A stretch of 64,000 bases of DNA from Photobacterium sp. DA100 (lineage in GTDB: Bacteria > Pseudomonadota > Gammaproteobacteria > Enterobacterales > Vibrionaceae), in assembly GCF_029223585.1 (NCBI RefSeq), contig NZ_CP119424.1, positions 1,488,001 through 1,552,000 on the forward strand. Direction: 5' to 3'. A program made the translations under genes and the position numbers. Each line of letters begins with the position of its first letter. Position 1 is the stretch's first letter. Positions 31,614 to 39,846 of this stretch are shown piece by piece. A model generated the notes under the pieces. The model was not told the DNA's origin, made no database searches, and saw nothing but the letters and a program-made list of their open reading frames with translations.

Positions 31614-33167
31614 ATGGTTATTAAATATAAAACGTTTGAAAATCTCTATCAGGACTCTGTTTCCCTGATGCAGATTTCAGCCAGCCTTAATACAACTGAT
31701 GGCATCGAAGAAGCTTCAGTCGTTATGGGAACCGAAGCCAACTTATCCCGCATGGCTGATGCTGGTTTTGGTACAGACATTGCAGCCAAACCCAACGACC
31801 TCGTCATTGCAGTTAGAGGTAACGACAAAGCCTGTGATGAAGCCATCGAGCACGCACAAAAAGCCCTAACAGCCAAACCCGATACCGCCAACGATGGCCA
31901 GCAGTTCTCGCAAACTCTCACCAGTTTTGCGCTTGGTTTAGAGCATCACCCCGATGCCAACCTCGCGCTGATCTCCGTACCTGGCGAATATGCGGCGGCA
32001 GAAGCGATGAAAGCACTGAACCTTGGCCTAAATGTCATGATGTTCAGTGACAATGTCTCGCTCAATGATGAAAAACGTATCAAGCAGCTAGCGCAACAGA
32101 AAGAATTAATGGTGATGGGCCCAGACTGTGGAACCGCCATTATTAACGGTATTCCACTTGGTTTTGCCAACGTTGTCCGTCGTGGTGCCATTGGCGTAGT
32201 CGCGGCATCAGGTACTGGATTACAGGAAGCAACATGCCGTATTCATCAACTGGGTGAAGGGGTATCCCAAGCCTTGGGGACTGGCGGCCATGACCTACAC
32301 CAGGAAGTCGGTGGGATTTCTATGTTACACGGCCTGCAAGCACTGGCCGACGATGAAGAAACGCAAGTTATTGTATTGATATCTAAGCCACCAGCAAAAG
32401 CGATTGCCGAGAGTATCTTGTCAACCGCATCGCAAATAGATAAACCCGTTGTCGTTCACTTCCTTGGTGCCAGCAAAACGGAATCTACACCAAGCAATGT
32501 ATATTTCGCTGACTCACTGGCACACTCTGCTGATGTTGCTGTCGCTATTCTTGGCAACCAAGCAATCCCACAAGCCACTGCGCAAACACAAAGCAGTGTA
32601 AAAGCATGTGAACCACAGTTGGCAAAACGGCAAACCCAGCTTTCAGTAACCCAGCGTTACATCAGAGGTGTATTTGCTGGCGGTACCTTCTGTTATGAAG
32701 CACAGCTTATCGCAGCTAAGTATGGCATTGTCGCACACTCAAATACCCCAACTAAGCACAACAGCTTGCTTGAAGATGTCTGGCACAGCCAACAACACAC
32801 CATTGTTGACCTCGGTGATGACGACTTCACCCAGGGCCGTCCGCATCCAATGATCGACCCAAGCTTGCGCAACCAGCGCATTCTTCAAGACGCTCAGGAC
32901 CCCAATACTGCAGTTGTACTGTTTGATGTTGTTCTCGGTTACGGAGCCTCTGAGCAACCTTTGTCTGAACTCCTTGCCATCATTGAGCAAATCAACAGTG
33001 AACAGGCCACTCCGCCAGCCTTTATCGCCCATGTTTGTGGTACCGAACAGGATCCCCAATCACGCGAATTGATCCGTCATTCATTGGCAGATGCTGGTGT
33101 CTTGGTGGCTAACAATAATGCTGATGCTGCACATCTCGCCGCTCACCTTGTCTCTCAACTTGGCTAA
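31614..33167 (+). CDS. allF: FdrA family, oxamate transcarbamylase subunit AllF
   Basis: A 517-residue FdrA homologue with succinyl-CoA-synthetase-like architecture: a CoA-binding-like Rossmann region (about residues 100-280: LALISVPGEYAAAEAMKAL, VMGPDCGTAIINGIPLGFAN, GVVAASGTGLQEA) and a ligase-like domain (about 340-517: FAGGTFCYEAQ, NTAVVLFDVVLGYG). The GTGGHDLHQEVGG segment is characteristic. The QDSVSLMQIS start matches E. coli FdrA. A weak ribosome-binding site suggests coupling to allH 25 bp upstream. Confidence 0.9.
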   Translation: MVIKYKTFENLYQDSVSLMQISASLNTTDGIEEASVVMGTEANLSRMADAGFGTDIAAKPNDLVIAVRGNDKACDEAIEHAQKALTAKPDTANDGQQFSQTLTSFALGLEHHPDANLALISVPGEYAAAEAMKALNLGLNVMMFSDNVSLNDEKRIKQLAQQKELMVMGPDCGTAIINGIPLGFANVVRRGAIGVVAASGTGLQEATCRIHQLGEGVSQALGTGGHDLHQEVGGISMLHGLQALADDEETQVIVLISKPPAKAIAESILSTASQIDKPVVVHFLGASKTESTPSNVYFADSLAHSADVAVAILGNQAIPQATAQTQSSVKACEPQLAKRQTQLSVTQRYIRGVFAGGTFCYEAQLIAAKYGIVAHSNTPTKHNSLLEDVWHSQQHTIVDLGDDDFTQGRPHPMIDPSLRNQRILQDAQDPNTAVVLFDVVLGYGASEQPLSELLAIIEQINSEQATPPAFIAHVCGTEQDPQSRELIRHSLADAGVLVANNNADAAHLAAHLVSQLG

Positions 33168-33180
33168 TTAGGTAATTCCA

Positions 33181-34593
33181 ATGAAAGCACTTTTCACTCA
33201 AAAGCTTACGGTCCTTAATGCCGGTCTCGCGAGCTTTGCCTCTAACATTGAACGTGCCGGTGGTGAGGCTATTGCCATGAATTGGCAACCACCAGCAGGT
33301 GGCGACCGTGACGGCGGTCTCGCCCTTGCGAGTCTACTAAACCAGCCTGAGGTTGAGCAGGCAAACCAAACGGCGATGGATCGTTACCTCGCCGCCCAAC
33401 CAATGCTAGTGGATGTCATGCATGCCGGTGAGGCAATACCAGCACTGGCAGAGCAGAAACTGATCTTACACGCTGGCCCTCCAATTGCTTGGCATGACAT
33501 GTGCGGTCCTGTTCAGGGCGCTATATTAGGTGCCATTTTATTCGAGAAGTGGGCTGAAAACCTTGAACAAGCAGAAACACTTATCCTCAATGGGGAAATC
33601 ACCTTTGAACCCTGTCACCACTATGATGCCGTTGGGCCAATGGCAGGCATAATCAGCCGCTCTATGCCGCTATGGGTCGTTGAAAATCCAGCGCATAACA
33701 ACGAACGCGTATACAGCAACTTCAACGAAGGTCTTGGTAAAGTATTACGTTTTGGTGCGAATAGTGAAGCCGTTATTGAGCGCCTTGAATGGATGGGGGC
33801 TGAGCTTGCCCAAGCCATGAAAGCCATGCTGCTACAGTCTGGTCCCATTGAACTAAAGCCAATTATGGCTCAAGCGCTACACATGGGTGATGAAGTCCAT
33901 AACCGCAATGCAGCAGCAACGGGTTTATTGCTAAAACAGCTGGTGCCCGCGCTACTAAGCTCCTCACTACCACAGGAACAGATACAGCGTGCCGTTGGTT
34001 TTATTACAGCCAATGACCATTTCTTCCTCAACCTCTCGATGGCAGCGTGTAAAAGTATGCTTAAGGCCGCCGAGAATGTGCCAAACAGTACCATGGTAAC
34101 CGTTATGGCGCGTAACGGTGTCAATTTCGGTATCCGTCTTTCTGGTACAGGCAACACATGGTTCCAAGCCCCGGCGAACCCAGTTGATGGGCTTTTCTTC
34201 CCGGGTTACGGCGTCGACGATGCTGCCGCTGATTTGGGCGATAGTGCCATTACTGAAACAGCCGGTGTTGGCGGTTTCGCTATGGCTTCCTCGCCAGCCA
34301 TCGTGAAATTTGTTGGCGGTACACCAGCTGATGCGACAAACAACAGCCGCTCAATGCAAACCATCACGCTAGGAGGCAACCCGGCCTTCACACTCCCGGC
34401 ACTTAACTTTGCGCCTACGGCTGCAGGTATTGATGCTCGCAAGGTGGTCGATCATTCCGTACTGCCAATTATCAATACGGGTATTGCTCACAAACAGGCA
34501 GGTGTGGGCCAGATTGGGGCCGGTATCACCACCGCGCCGATGCAATGCTTTGTTGATGCATTACGCTCACTCGCACCCCACCACTACCGCTAG
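33181..34593 (+). CDS. allG: DUF1116 (YlbE) protein, oxamate transcarbamylase subunit AllG
   Basis: A 470-residue member of DUF1116 (E. coli YlbE/AllG). Family segments visible include MNWQPPAGGD, LHAGPPIAWHDMCGPVQGA, GVNFGIRLSGTGNTWFQAPA and a C-terminal AGVGQIGAGITTAPMQCF. It follows allF by 13 bp and precedes carbamate kinase by 9 bp. With AllF and AllH it forms the transcarbamylase. Conservation of the Gly-rich segments indicates an active protein. Confidence 0.9.
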   Translation: MKALFTQKLTVLNAGLASFASNIERAGGEAIAMNWQPPAGGDRDGGLALASLLNQPEVEQANQTAMDRYLAAQPMLVDVMHAGEAIPALAEQKLILHAGPPIAWHDMCGPVQGAILGAILFEKWAENLEQAETLILNGEITFEPCHHYDAVGPMAGIISRSMPLWVVENPAHNNERVYSNFNEGLGKVLRFGANSEAVIERLEWMGAELAQAMKAMLLQSGPIELKPIMAQALHMGDEVHNRNAAATGLLLKQLVPALLSSSLPQEQIQRAVGFITANDHFFLNLSMAACKSMLKAAENVPNSTMVTVMARNGVNFGIRLSGTGNTWFQAPANPVDGLFFPGYGVDDAAADLGDSAITETAGVGGFAMASSPAIVKFVGGTPADATNNSRSMQTITLGGNPAFTLPALNFAPTAAGIDARKVVDHSVLPIINTGIAHKQAGVGQIGAGITTAPMQCFVDALRSLAPHHYR

Positions 34594-34602
34594 GAGTCAG
34601 AT

Positions 34603-35559
34603 ATGAATAAGAAACCCTTAGCCGTTGTGGCTTTTGGCGGTAATGCCCTAATTGACGATAACGCACATTGCTCTATTCAGGATCAATACCAAACGGTGAC
34701 CAATAACGTTGGTTATCTGGTGGATTTAATCGAACGAGGCTGGGACTTAGTGCTAACCCACGGCAATGGCCCGCAAGTCGGTTTTATTCTGCGTCGCTCA
34801 GAGCTAGCTGCCCATGAAGTGGATCCGGTACCTGTCGACTATGCCGTTGGTGATACCCAAGGCGCAATCGGCTACATGTTCCAGAAAGCGCTATGCAATG
34901 AATTACAGCGCCGTGGGCTTACTCGCCCAGTTGTCACATTAGTCACCCAAACTCGGGTTGAGCCTAATGATCCTGCTTTCCTGGCACCGAATAAGCCCAT
35001 CGGTTCGTTTATGGATAAGGCTACCGCTGAGAAATACGCTGATGAGCTGGATTGGTTCATTATGGAAGACGCTGGTCGAGGGTGGCGACGCTGTGTTGCT
35101 AGCCCAAGCCCACAAGAAGTGATTGAAATCGATAGTATCAAAACCTTGTTGAACTGCGGTTCACTGGTCATTGCCGCAGGAGGTGGTGGCATTCCGGTTG
35201 AACGAAATGAAAGTGGCGATCTGATTGGTGTCGAAGCCGTGATAGACAAAGACGTTGCGTCCGCCTTGCTTGCCAAAGAATTACAGGCCGACATGCTGAT
35301 CATTCCTACAGGTGTCGAGAAAGTCGCCATCAACTTTGGTACACCCGAGCAGCAGTGGCTAGATCACCTCACACCTACCGACGCTAAAGTACTCAGTGAA
35401 CAGGGCCAATTTGGTGAAGGCTCAATGAAACCGAAAGTCGATGCACTGCTGCAGTTCCTTGAAGGCAACCCCGATGGTGCTGGCGTAATAACCAAAGCCA
35501 GTACATTAATCCAAGCCATTGATAGTAAGACAGGTACCTGGATTCGCAACCACAACTAA
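34603..35559 (+). CDS. arcC: Carbamate kinase
   Basis: A 318-residue kinase of the amino-acid-kinase fold that makes ATP, CO2 and ammonia from carbamoyl phosphate and ADP. N-terminal VVAFGGNALI, THGNGPQVGFILRR, VVTLVTQTRVEPNDPAF, IAAGGGGIPV and the lysine in AVIDKDVASALLA are all present. Strong AGGAG ribosome-binding site. In this position it is the counterpart of E. coli AllK (YbcF) and closes the energy-yielding end of the pathway. Confidence 0.95.
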   Translation: MNKKPLAVVAFGGNALIDDNAHCSIQDQYQTVTNNVGYLVDLIERGWDLVLTHGNGPQVGFILRRSELAAHEVDPVPVDYAVGDTQGAIGYMFQKALCNELQRRGLTRPVVTLVTQTRVEPNDPAFLAPNKPIGSFMDKATAEKYADELDWFIMEDAGRGWRRCVASPSPQEVIEIDSIKTLLNCGSLVIAAGGGGIPVERNESGDLIGVEAVIDKDVASALLAKELQADMLIIPTGVEKVAINFGTPEQQWLDHLTPTDAKVLSEQGQFGEGSMKPKVDALLQFLEGNPDGAGVITKASTLIQAIDSKTGTWIRNHN

Positions 35560-35608
35560 TTCAACTTGGCTCGGCATGACCGGGCCACTTTTTAACGGAG
35601 TACACCTT

Positions 35609-36007
35609 ATGTCAAACACAACCCTTTTAGCCGTAAATGGCACTTTGATGCGCGGCCTTGAACTTAATCCAAACCTTACTAATGTCGGTGGGAAGTTCAT
35701 CCGTGAAGACAAAACCGACAGCCACTATCGGCTATGGTCAATCAATGATGTCCACCCTGCGATGATCCGCACCAGCGAAGCAAACAACAGTGTTGATCTC
35801 GAAGTCTGGGAACTGCCGATGGAAGCCTTCGCTTCTGTACTGAGTAATGAGCCTGCGGGTCTGTCTATTGGCAAGGTGATATTGGCTGATGGAACGGAAG
35901 TACTTGGAGTACTTGGTGAACCTTGGCTGGTTAAGGGCATGCATGAAATCACCGCGACTGGAGGCTGGCGCAACTATATCCGAACCCAAGCAGTGATAGA
36001 AAAATAA
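35609..36007 (+). CDS. Stand-alone allophanate-hydrolase C-terminal-domain protein
   Basis: A 132-residue protein of the gamma-glutamylcyclotransferase-like fold. It starts with AVNGTLMRGLELN and carries YRLWSIND, EVWELPMEAFASVL, GLSIGKVILADG and ITATGGWRNYI, all of which match the C-terminal domain of allophanate hydrolase (AtzF/DUR1,2). That domain is normally fused to an amidase and has been linked to decarboxylation of N-carboxycarbamate. No amidase domain is encoded here. The ATG at 35609 with ACGGAG upstream is chosen over an upstream in-frame start. A substrate- or product-handling role in the operon is inferred. Confidence 0.8.
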   Translation: MSNTTLLAVNGTLMRGLELNPNLTNVGGKFIREDKTDSHYRLWSINDVHPAMIRTSEANNSVDLEVWELPMEAFASVLSNEPAGLSIGKVILADGTEVLGVLGEPWLVKGMHEITATGGWRNYIRTQAVIEK

Positions 36008-36083
36008 AAAAACTTCAAATCAGAACGTTATTGCCCATGAACATCTTAAACCGAATTAATTCGTGAACGAAAGGCGTAATCAT

Positions 36084-37340
36084 ATGAGTAGTAGAAATAA
36101 AACGGATTTATCCAATACTGCCTCCGGCTTCCAAATTGCAATGATCCTGCTCGGAATACTTGTTACACCGGTTTTGCTGGCTTCCTCGAGCTTGGGCAGC
36201 CAGCTAACATTAGGCACAGCGGCTGCTGTGATCACCGTGGGCAGTATTATCTTAACCGTGCTCGCTGTGATCAACATATCAATCGGTGAAAAAGCACGCT
36301 TACCCACCTACGGTATCGTGAAATACTCCTTTGGCAGCAAAGGGGCAACGGCCATCAATATTATCATGGCCATCAGCCTCTTTGGCTGGATAGCAGTGAC
36401 TGCCAATATGTTTGGACATAGCGTGCATGATCTTCTTGCTACCCAGCTCAACCTTGAACTACCGGTCCCTGTTATCGTTGCATTTGGCTGTGTTATCTTC
36501 GTCGCTTCTACCGCATTTGGTTTCGAAGCACTGGGTAAAGTGTCGAAGTTTGCCGTGCCAATCATCGCCCTGCTAATGTTTGTGATCTTATACTTGGCAC
36601 TTAACAGTTCAGTTCCTGTGGCAGAGAAACTCAGCAGTTTAAGCTTCGGTGCCGCGGTATCCTCTGTGGTGGGTACCATTATTGTTCTGGTCGCTACTTC
36701 ACCAGACTTTGGTAGCTTCGTCCACAACCGTAAACATGCCGTGCTCGCTGGTACCCTTACGTTTGGTTTGGCTTACCCGGTATTGTTCTTAGTCGGTGCA
36801 GTTCCAGGCTCTATGACCTCGGAAGGCTCACTGTTGGCAGCAATGGCTGTAATCGGCACAACCCTACCCGCTGCTATTCTGTTGGTTTTCGCCTGCATCA
36901 CGGGTAATGCCGGCAACATGTTCCAAGGCACGCTTGTCGTTTCGACTCTATTCTCCCAGTACCCTAAATGGAAGATCACTGTAGTGCTAGGTATTCTTGC
37001 TACTATGGTCGGTAGTATGGATATCCTGGCATGGTTTATTCCATTCCTGTTATTCCTTGGCATTGCAACCCCACCGATTTCTGGGATCTACATTGCTGAC
37101 TACTTTATCAATCGCCGTAAAGGCTACGACGAAGCAAGTCTGGAAAACGACCCTGCAATTAAGCCATCCACGTTTATTGCCTGGGGGCTGGGTTCGTTGG
37201 TTGGCTTTTGCACTGTCAACGGCTGGTTCACTTTAACAGGCATCCCTTCTTTAGATTCAATTCTTGTCGCGTCACTTGGGTACTTCCTGTTCTCTCGAGT
37301 TGGTACTTCCAAAAATAAACTGGAAGCCAAAAAGGCATAA
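36084..37340 (+). CDS. NCS1-family permease (CodB-like)
   Basis: A 418-residue protein with about 12 membrane spans, of the nucleobase-cation-symport-1 family (cytosine/allantoin/hydantoin permeases). Recognisable segments are FQIAMILLGILVTPVLL, the GWIAVTANMFG stretch near span 3, and the cytoplasmic SPDFGSFVHNRKHA loop. It is the last gene of the operon and probably imports the N-containing substrate. The ATG at 36084 with AAGG at 36071 is used rather than a GTG seven codons earlier. A strong terminator follows. Confidence 0.87.
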   Translation: MSSRNKTDLSNTASGFQIAMILLGILVTPVLLASSSLGSQLTLGTAAAVITVGSIILTVLAVINISIGEKARLPTYGIVKYSFGSKGATAINIIMAISLFGWIAVTANMFGHSVHDLLATQLNLELPVPVIVAFGCVIFVASTAFGFEALGKVSKFAVPIIALLMFVILYLALNSSVPVAEKLSSLSFGAAVSSVVGTIIVLVATSPDFGSFVHNRKHAVLAGTLTFGLAYPVLFLVGAVPGSMTSEGSLLAAMAVIGTTLPAAILLVFACITGNAGNMFQGTLVVSTLFSQYPKWKITVVLGILATMVGSMDILAWFIPFLLFLGIATPPISGIYIADYFINRRKGYDEASLENDPAIKPSTFIAWGLGSLVGFCTVNGWFTLTGIPSLDSILVASLGYFLFSRVGTSKNKLEAKKA

Positions 37341-37376
37341 TAGACCAAATACCCCTTATCTATAACGATTAATTCA

Positions 37377-37408
37377 GACTCCCTTGGCAAAGCCGAGGGA
37401 GTCTTTTT
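37377..37408 (+). terminator. Operon terminator after the NCS1 permease
   Basis: Stem of 12 pairs (GACTCCCTTGGC / GCCGAGGGAGTC, one T-G wobble) with AAA loop, followed by TTTTTCTT. Confidence 0.9.
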
Positions 37409-37997
37409 CTTGTTTGAAAGCATATGATTTTATTCATATAAGTCCAATCTTAAAGTCGTTGTTTAACTCACTTTTTGGACATGAACTGTGTTAGCTCTTA
37501 ATCTCAAACTGCACAGCTCCCCGACTTACAACTGACTTTGTGATACCCACAAAGACGCTTACTAACGAGAAACACTGAGCACTGCGGCCTTAGGGAAACT
37601 CAATGATGCCTATACCCAAGCTACTTCAAGATGCAGGTTCAGCGAGAATTTATAAGCTTGTATACAAGGCATTGTTTTAAAGATCTAGTGGCTCTAAATC
37701 GAAAAACAATAACGACGTATACAAGTTTAGAAAACTCGCCCTACGGGAGGGTATCAGCCCACCCACTCCTGCGTTGAAGCTTTTTGAAAGGGAATGCCAT
37801 TCCTACAAACCTTCGCCTTGGATTGAATAGGCCGATGACCCTCTGAATCCAGCACCTTGAAGTAACTTGGGTATAGCACCTCCCCCCTTTATCCTTTTAA
37901 AAGCAGCCATTCAGATAAAAGTGACATCAATCATTGTCAACAAGGTATAACTAATATAGCATCAACTAAATAAGCAAAATCTAATTTAGCAAAGTAA
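37409..37997. other. Intergenic region carrying the 265-bp repeat
   Basis: No protein gene is credible here. Apart from the palindromic repeat at 37611-37875 I see no clear regulatory element; the part after 37880 must hold the promoter of the following small membrane protein. Confidence 0.6.
37611..37875. repeat. 265-bp MITE/ERIC-like palindromic element
   Basis: The ends are imperfect inverted repeats of about 35 bp (TATACCCAAGCTACTTCAAG at the left; TATACCCAAGTTACTTCAAG in the reverse complement of the right end). Inside, CTTGTATAC and TTGTTTT pair with AAAACAA and GTATACAAG further right, so the element can fold into a long hairpin. No reading frame is carried. End sequences of this kind recur in Vibrionaceae and resemble ERIC-type elements of enterobacteria. 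A deleted relative lies at 27204-27287. Confidence 0.75.
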
Positions 37998-38432
37998 ATG
38001 GAGAAGTGGCAGATGTTCATGATAGAGCTGAATGATACAGGCTGGAGATACTGGCTGATAACGGCTGTACTGCTTAGCTACGGAGTAATCACCGATCCGA
38101 TGGGATTTGTGTTTGCTATAGGCCTGACCGTCATTCATCTACTCCACTTTGTCATCAACAAACGGAGTATTACCGCATTTCCGATACAGGTTCGATTCTG
38201 GTACTTGTCGTTGCTATTGTTGGCACAGTTCGAGGGGCTGGCTTGGATATATTGGATCCCGACGATAGGCACTTGGGCCCAGGTACTATTTGGATACTGC
38301 GCCATGGCGCGTCTTGTTTCACTGTTGCCCTGGAATCGCAATGAACATTTTTCAATTGCTCTGCTCAAACGAACATTACTTGCCCGCCCAGTTAAAGGCA
38401 GCATCAAGCAAAAGGTTGCTACTGATAGTTAA
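37998..38432 (+). CDS. Small integral membrane protein
   Basis: Up to 144 residues with about four hydrophobic spans (WLITAVLLSYGVITDPMGFV, FAIGLTVIHLLHFV, FWYLSLLLLAQFEGLAWIYW, VLFGYCAMARLVSLL) and a basic C-terminal tail. No family recognised. GGAGAAG upstream of a second ATG at 38013 suggests that translation may begin there, giving 139 residues. Monocistronic. Confidence 0.6.
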   Translation: MEKWQMFMIELNDTGWRYWLITAVLLSYGVITDPMGFVFAIGLTVIHLLHFVINKRSITAFPIQVRFWYLSLLLLAQFEGLAWIYWIPTIGTWAQVLFGYCAMARLVSLLPWNRNEHFSIALLKRTLLARPVKGSIKQKVATDS

Positions 38433-38604
38433 TCGACCGAGGGGCTGACAAAGGGATCGGAGTCTGAACCCTTTGTCCTATGATCGCTGCCAGTAGTTTT
38501 GTGTTGCTTGGCCTAATATCCCTCCACTTCGGCCCATTTCCCAACGGCCATGTGTTAGCATGCATATTACAACCTGTTATTTAGCTGGAGGGAGCTAGTT
38601 ATCG

Positions 38605-39069
38605 ATGAACAAGATACTTTTTCTAATCACAGGCCTGTTGACCTTTACATGTCCAGTTATTGCCGATGACTTTATGACTATAGATGCATCAGAAAACCCG
38701 CTGTTCCAAGCCATTATTGAGCCAGTCAGAGTCGGTCACGGTCATGAACAAAGAAGTACTTTTGTAATCAACATGGAAGATTCTGCCACCTTTAAACTGG
38801 GGGATGACGGTGCAGATAACAGCACAATATTCGTGACACGTTCGGATATACCTGACAAAGATTATACTGTCTTTCTTGACACCTCCGTAATATTTGCAAA
38901 TGACGAGACAATGGGATTTAACCGCTCAGTCCAGAAACTGTCAACGCGATTACCTTTGTCTGATGGCGAGCGCATAAGGATCGGTGGAAACCGGATGATT
39001 ACCGAACAAGATGGTGTCACCAGCGAAGTCGTTACTGAAGTGTGGTTTACCTTAAATAAGTCTGGGTGA
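38605..39069 (+). CDS. Exported protein of unknown function
   Basis: A 154-residue protein with a signal peptide (cleavage near residue 20, PVIA before DDFM). The mature part is acidic and beta-rich with no cysteine and no recognised domain. GGAGGGAG lies upstream of the ATG. Probably periplasmic. It is followed by a bidirectional terminator shared with mogA. Confidence 0.6.
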   Translation: MNKILFLITGLLTFTCPVIADDFMTIDASENPLFQAIIEPVRVGHGHEQRSTFVINMEDSATFKLGDDGADNSTIFVTRSDIPDKDYTVFLDTSVIFANDETMGFNRSVQKLSTRLPLSDGERIRIGGNRMITEQDGVTSEVVTEVWFTLNKSG

Positions 39070-39128
39070 TTCAATAGAAGGAGTACGGAGCAAGAAACAT
39101 TGTTAGCCGAATACCCAATATTACATAC

Positions 39129-39159
39129 AAAAACGCCGACAAATCACGTCGGCGTTTTA
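39129..39159. terminator. Bidirectional terminator between exported protein gene and mogA
   Basis: Stem AAACGCCGAC / GTCGGCGTTT with A-rich and T-rich flanks on both sides; serves both convergent genes. Confidence 0.85.
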
Positions 39160-39182
39160 TCAATCAAGCTACTGAGTGTTCT

Positions 39183-39716
39183 TTACTTTTTCTTCGGACG
39201 GAAAGGCTTCATCACCTCTTCGTTACACTCGAGGTATGGCCCTTCCATCAGATCGATACAGTAAGGAATAGCTGGGAACACGGCATCCAGACATTCACGA
39301 ATCGATTTTGGTTTACCCGGCAGGTTAACAATCAAGCTATCGCCACGAAGGCCAGCCGTCTGGCGCGACAGAATTGCGGTCGGTACAAACTTCAACGACT
39401 CAGCGCGCATCAGCTCACCAAAGCCCGGCATCATGCGATCACATACCGCTTCAGTAGCTTCTGGGGTCACGTCACGCTTAGCCGGACCGGTACCGCCTGT
39501 AGTTACAATCAGGCTGCAGTCTTGCTCATCGGCCATTTTGATCAGCGTCGCTTCAATCACATCCTGCTCATCAGGAATAACTTCGTATACTGGCTCCCAC
39601 TCCGAGGTCAGGTAGTCATTCAATGTATCGATAATCGCCTGTCCAGAGATATCTTCATAAACACCTGCGCTGGCGCGGTCGCTAACAGTCACGATGCCGA
39701 TTTTTGCTTTAGTCAT
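39183..39716 (-). CDS. mogA: Molybdopterin adenylyltransferase MogA
   Basis: A 177-residue MogA/MoaB-fold enzyme that adenylates molybdopterin before molybdenum insertion. The signature TTGGTGPAKRDVTPEAT near residue 75 and the NLPGKPKSIRECLDAVFPAIPYCIDL tail are present (the latter in two overlapping conserved blocks). The start at 39716 (MTKAKIG) has GAGGAA 7 bp upstream; an earlier in-frame start would add an unlikely 37-residue extension. Monocistronic. Confidence 0.93.
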   Translation of the reverse strand: MTKAKIGIVTVSDRASAGVYEDISGQAIIDTLNDYLTSEWEPVYEVIPDEQDVIEATLIKMADEQDCSLIVTTGGTGPAKRDVTPEATEAVCDRMMPGFGELMRAESLKFVPTAILSRQTAGLRGDSLIVNLPGKPKSIRECLDAVFPAIPYCIDLMEGPYLECNEEVMKPFRPKKK

Positions 39717-39846
39717 TGGTTGTTCCTCAGGCTGAGCCTTGTAATCCATCTCTACTTTCATGCAAGCAGGAAAGAAATGTTTCGTCATGCATGCAAGTTT
39801 AAAAAATTCTCTTGAATTGTTAAACACCTAATCGGAGTTAACTCAG

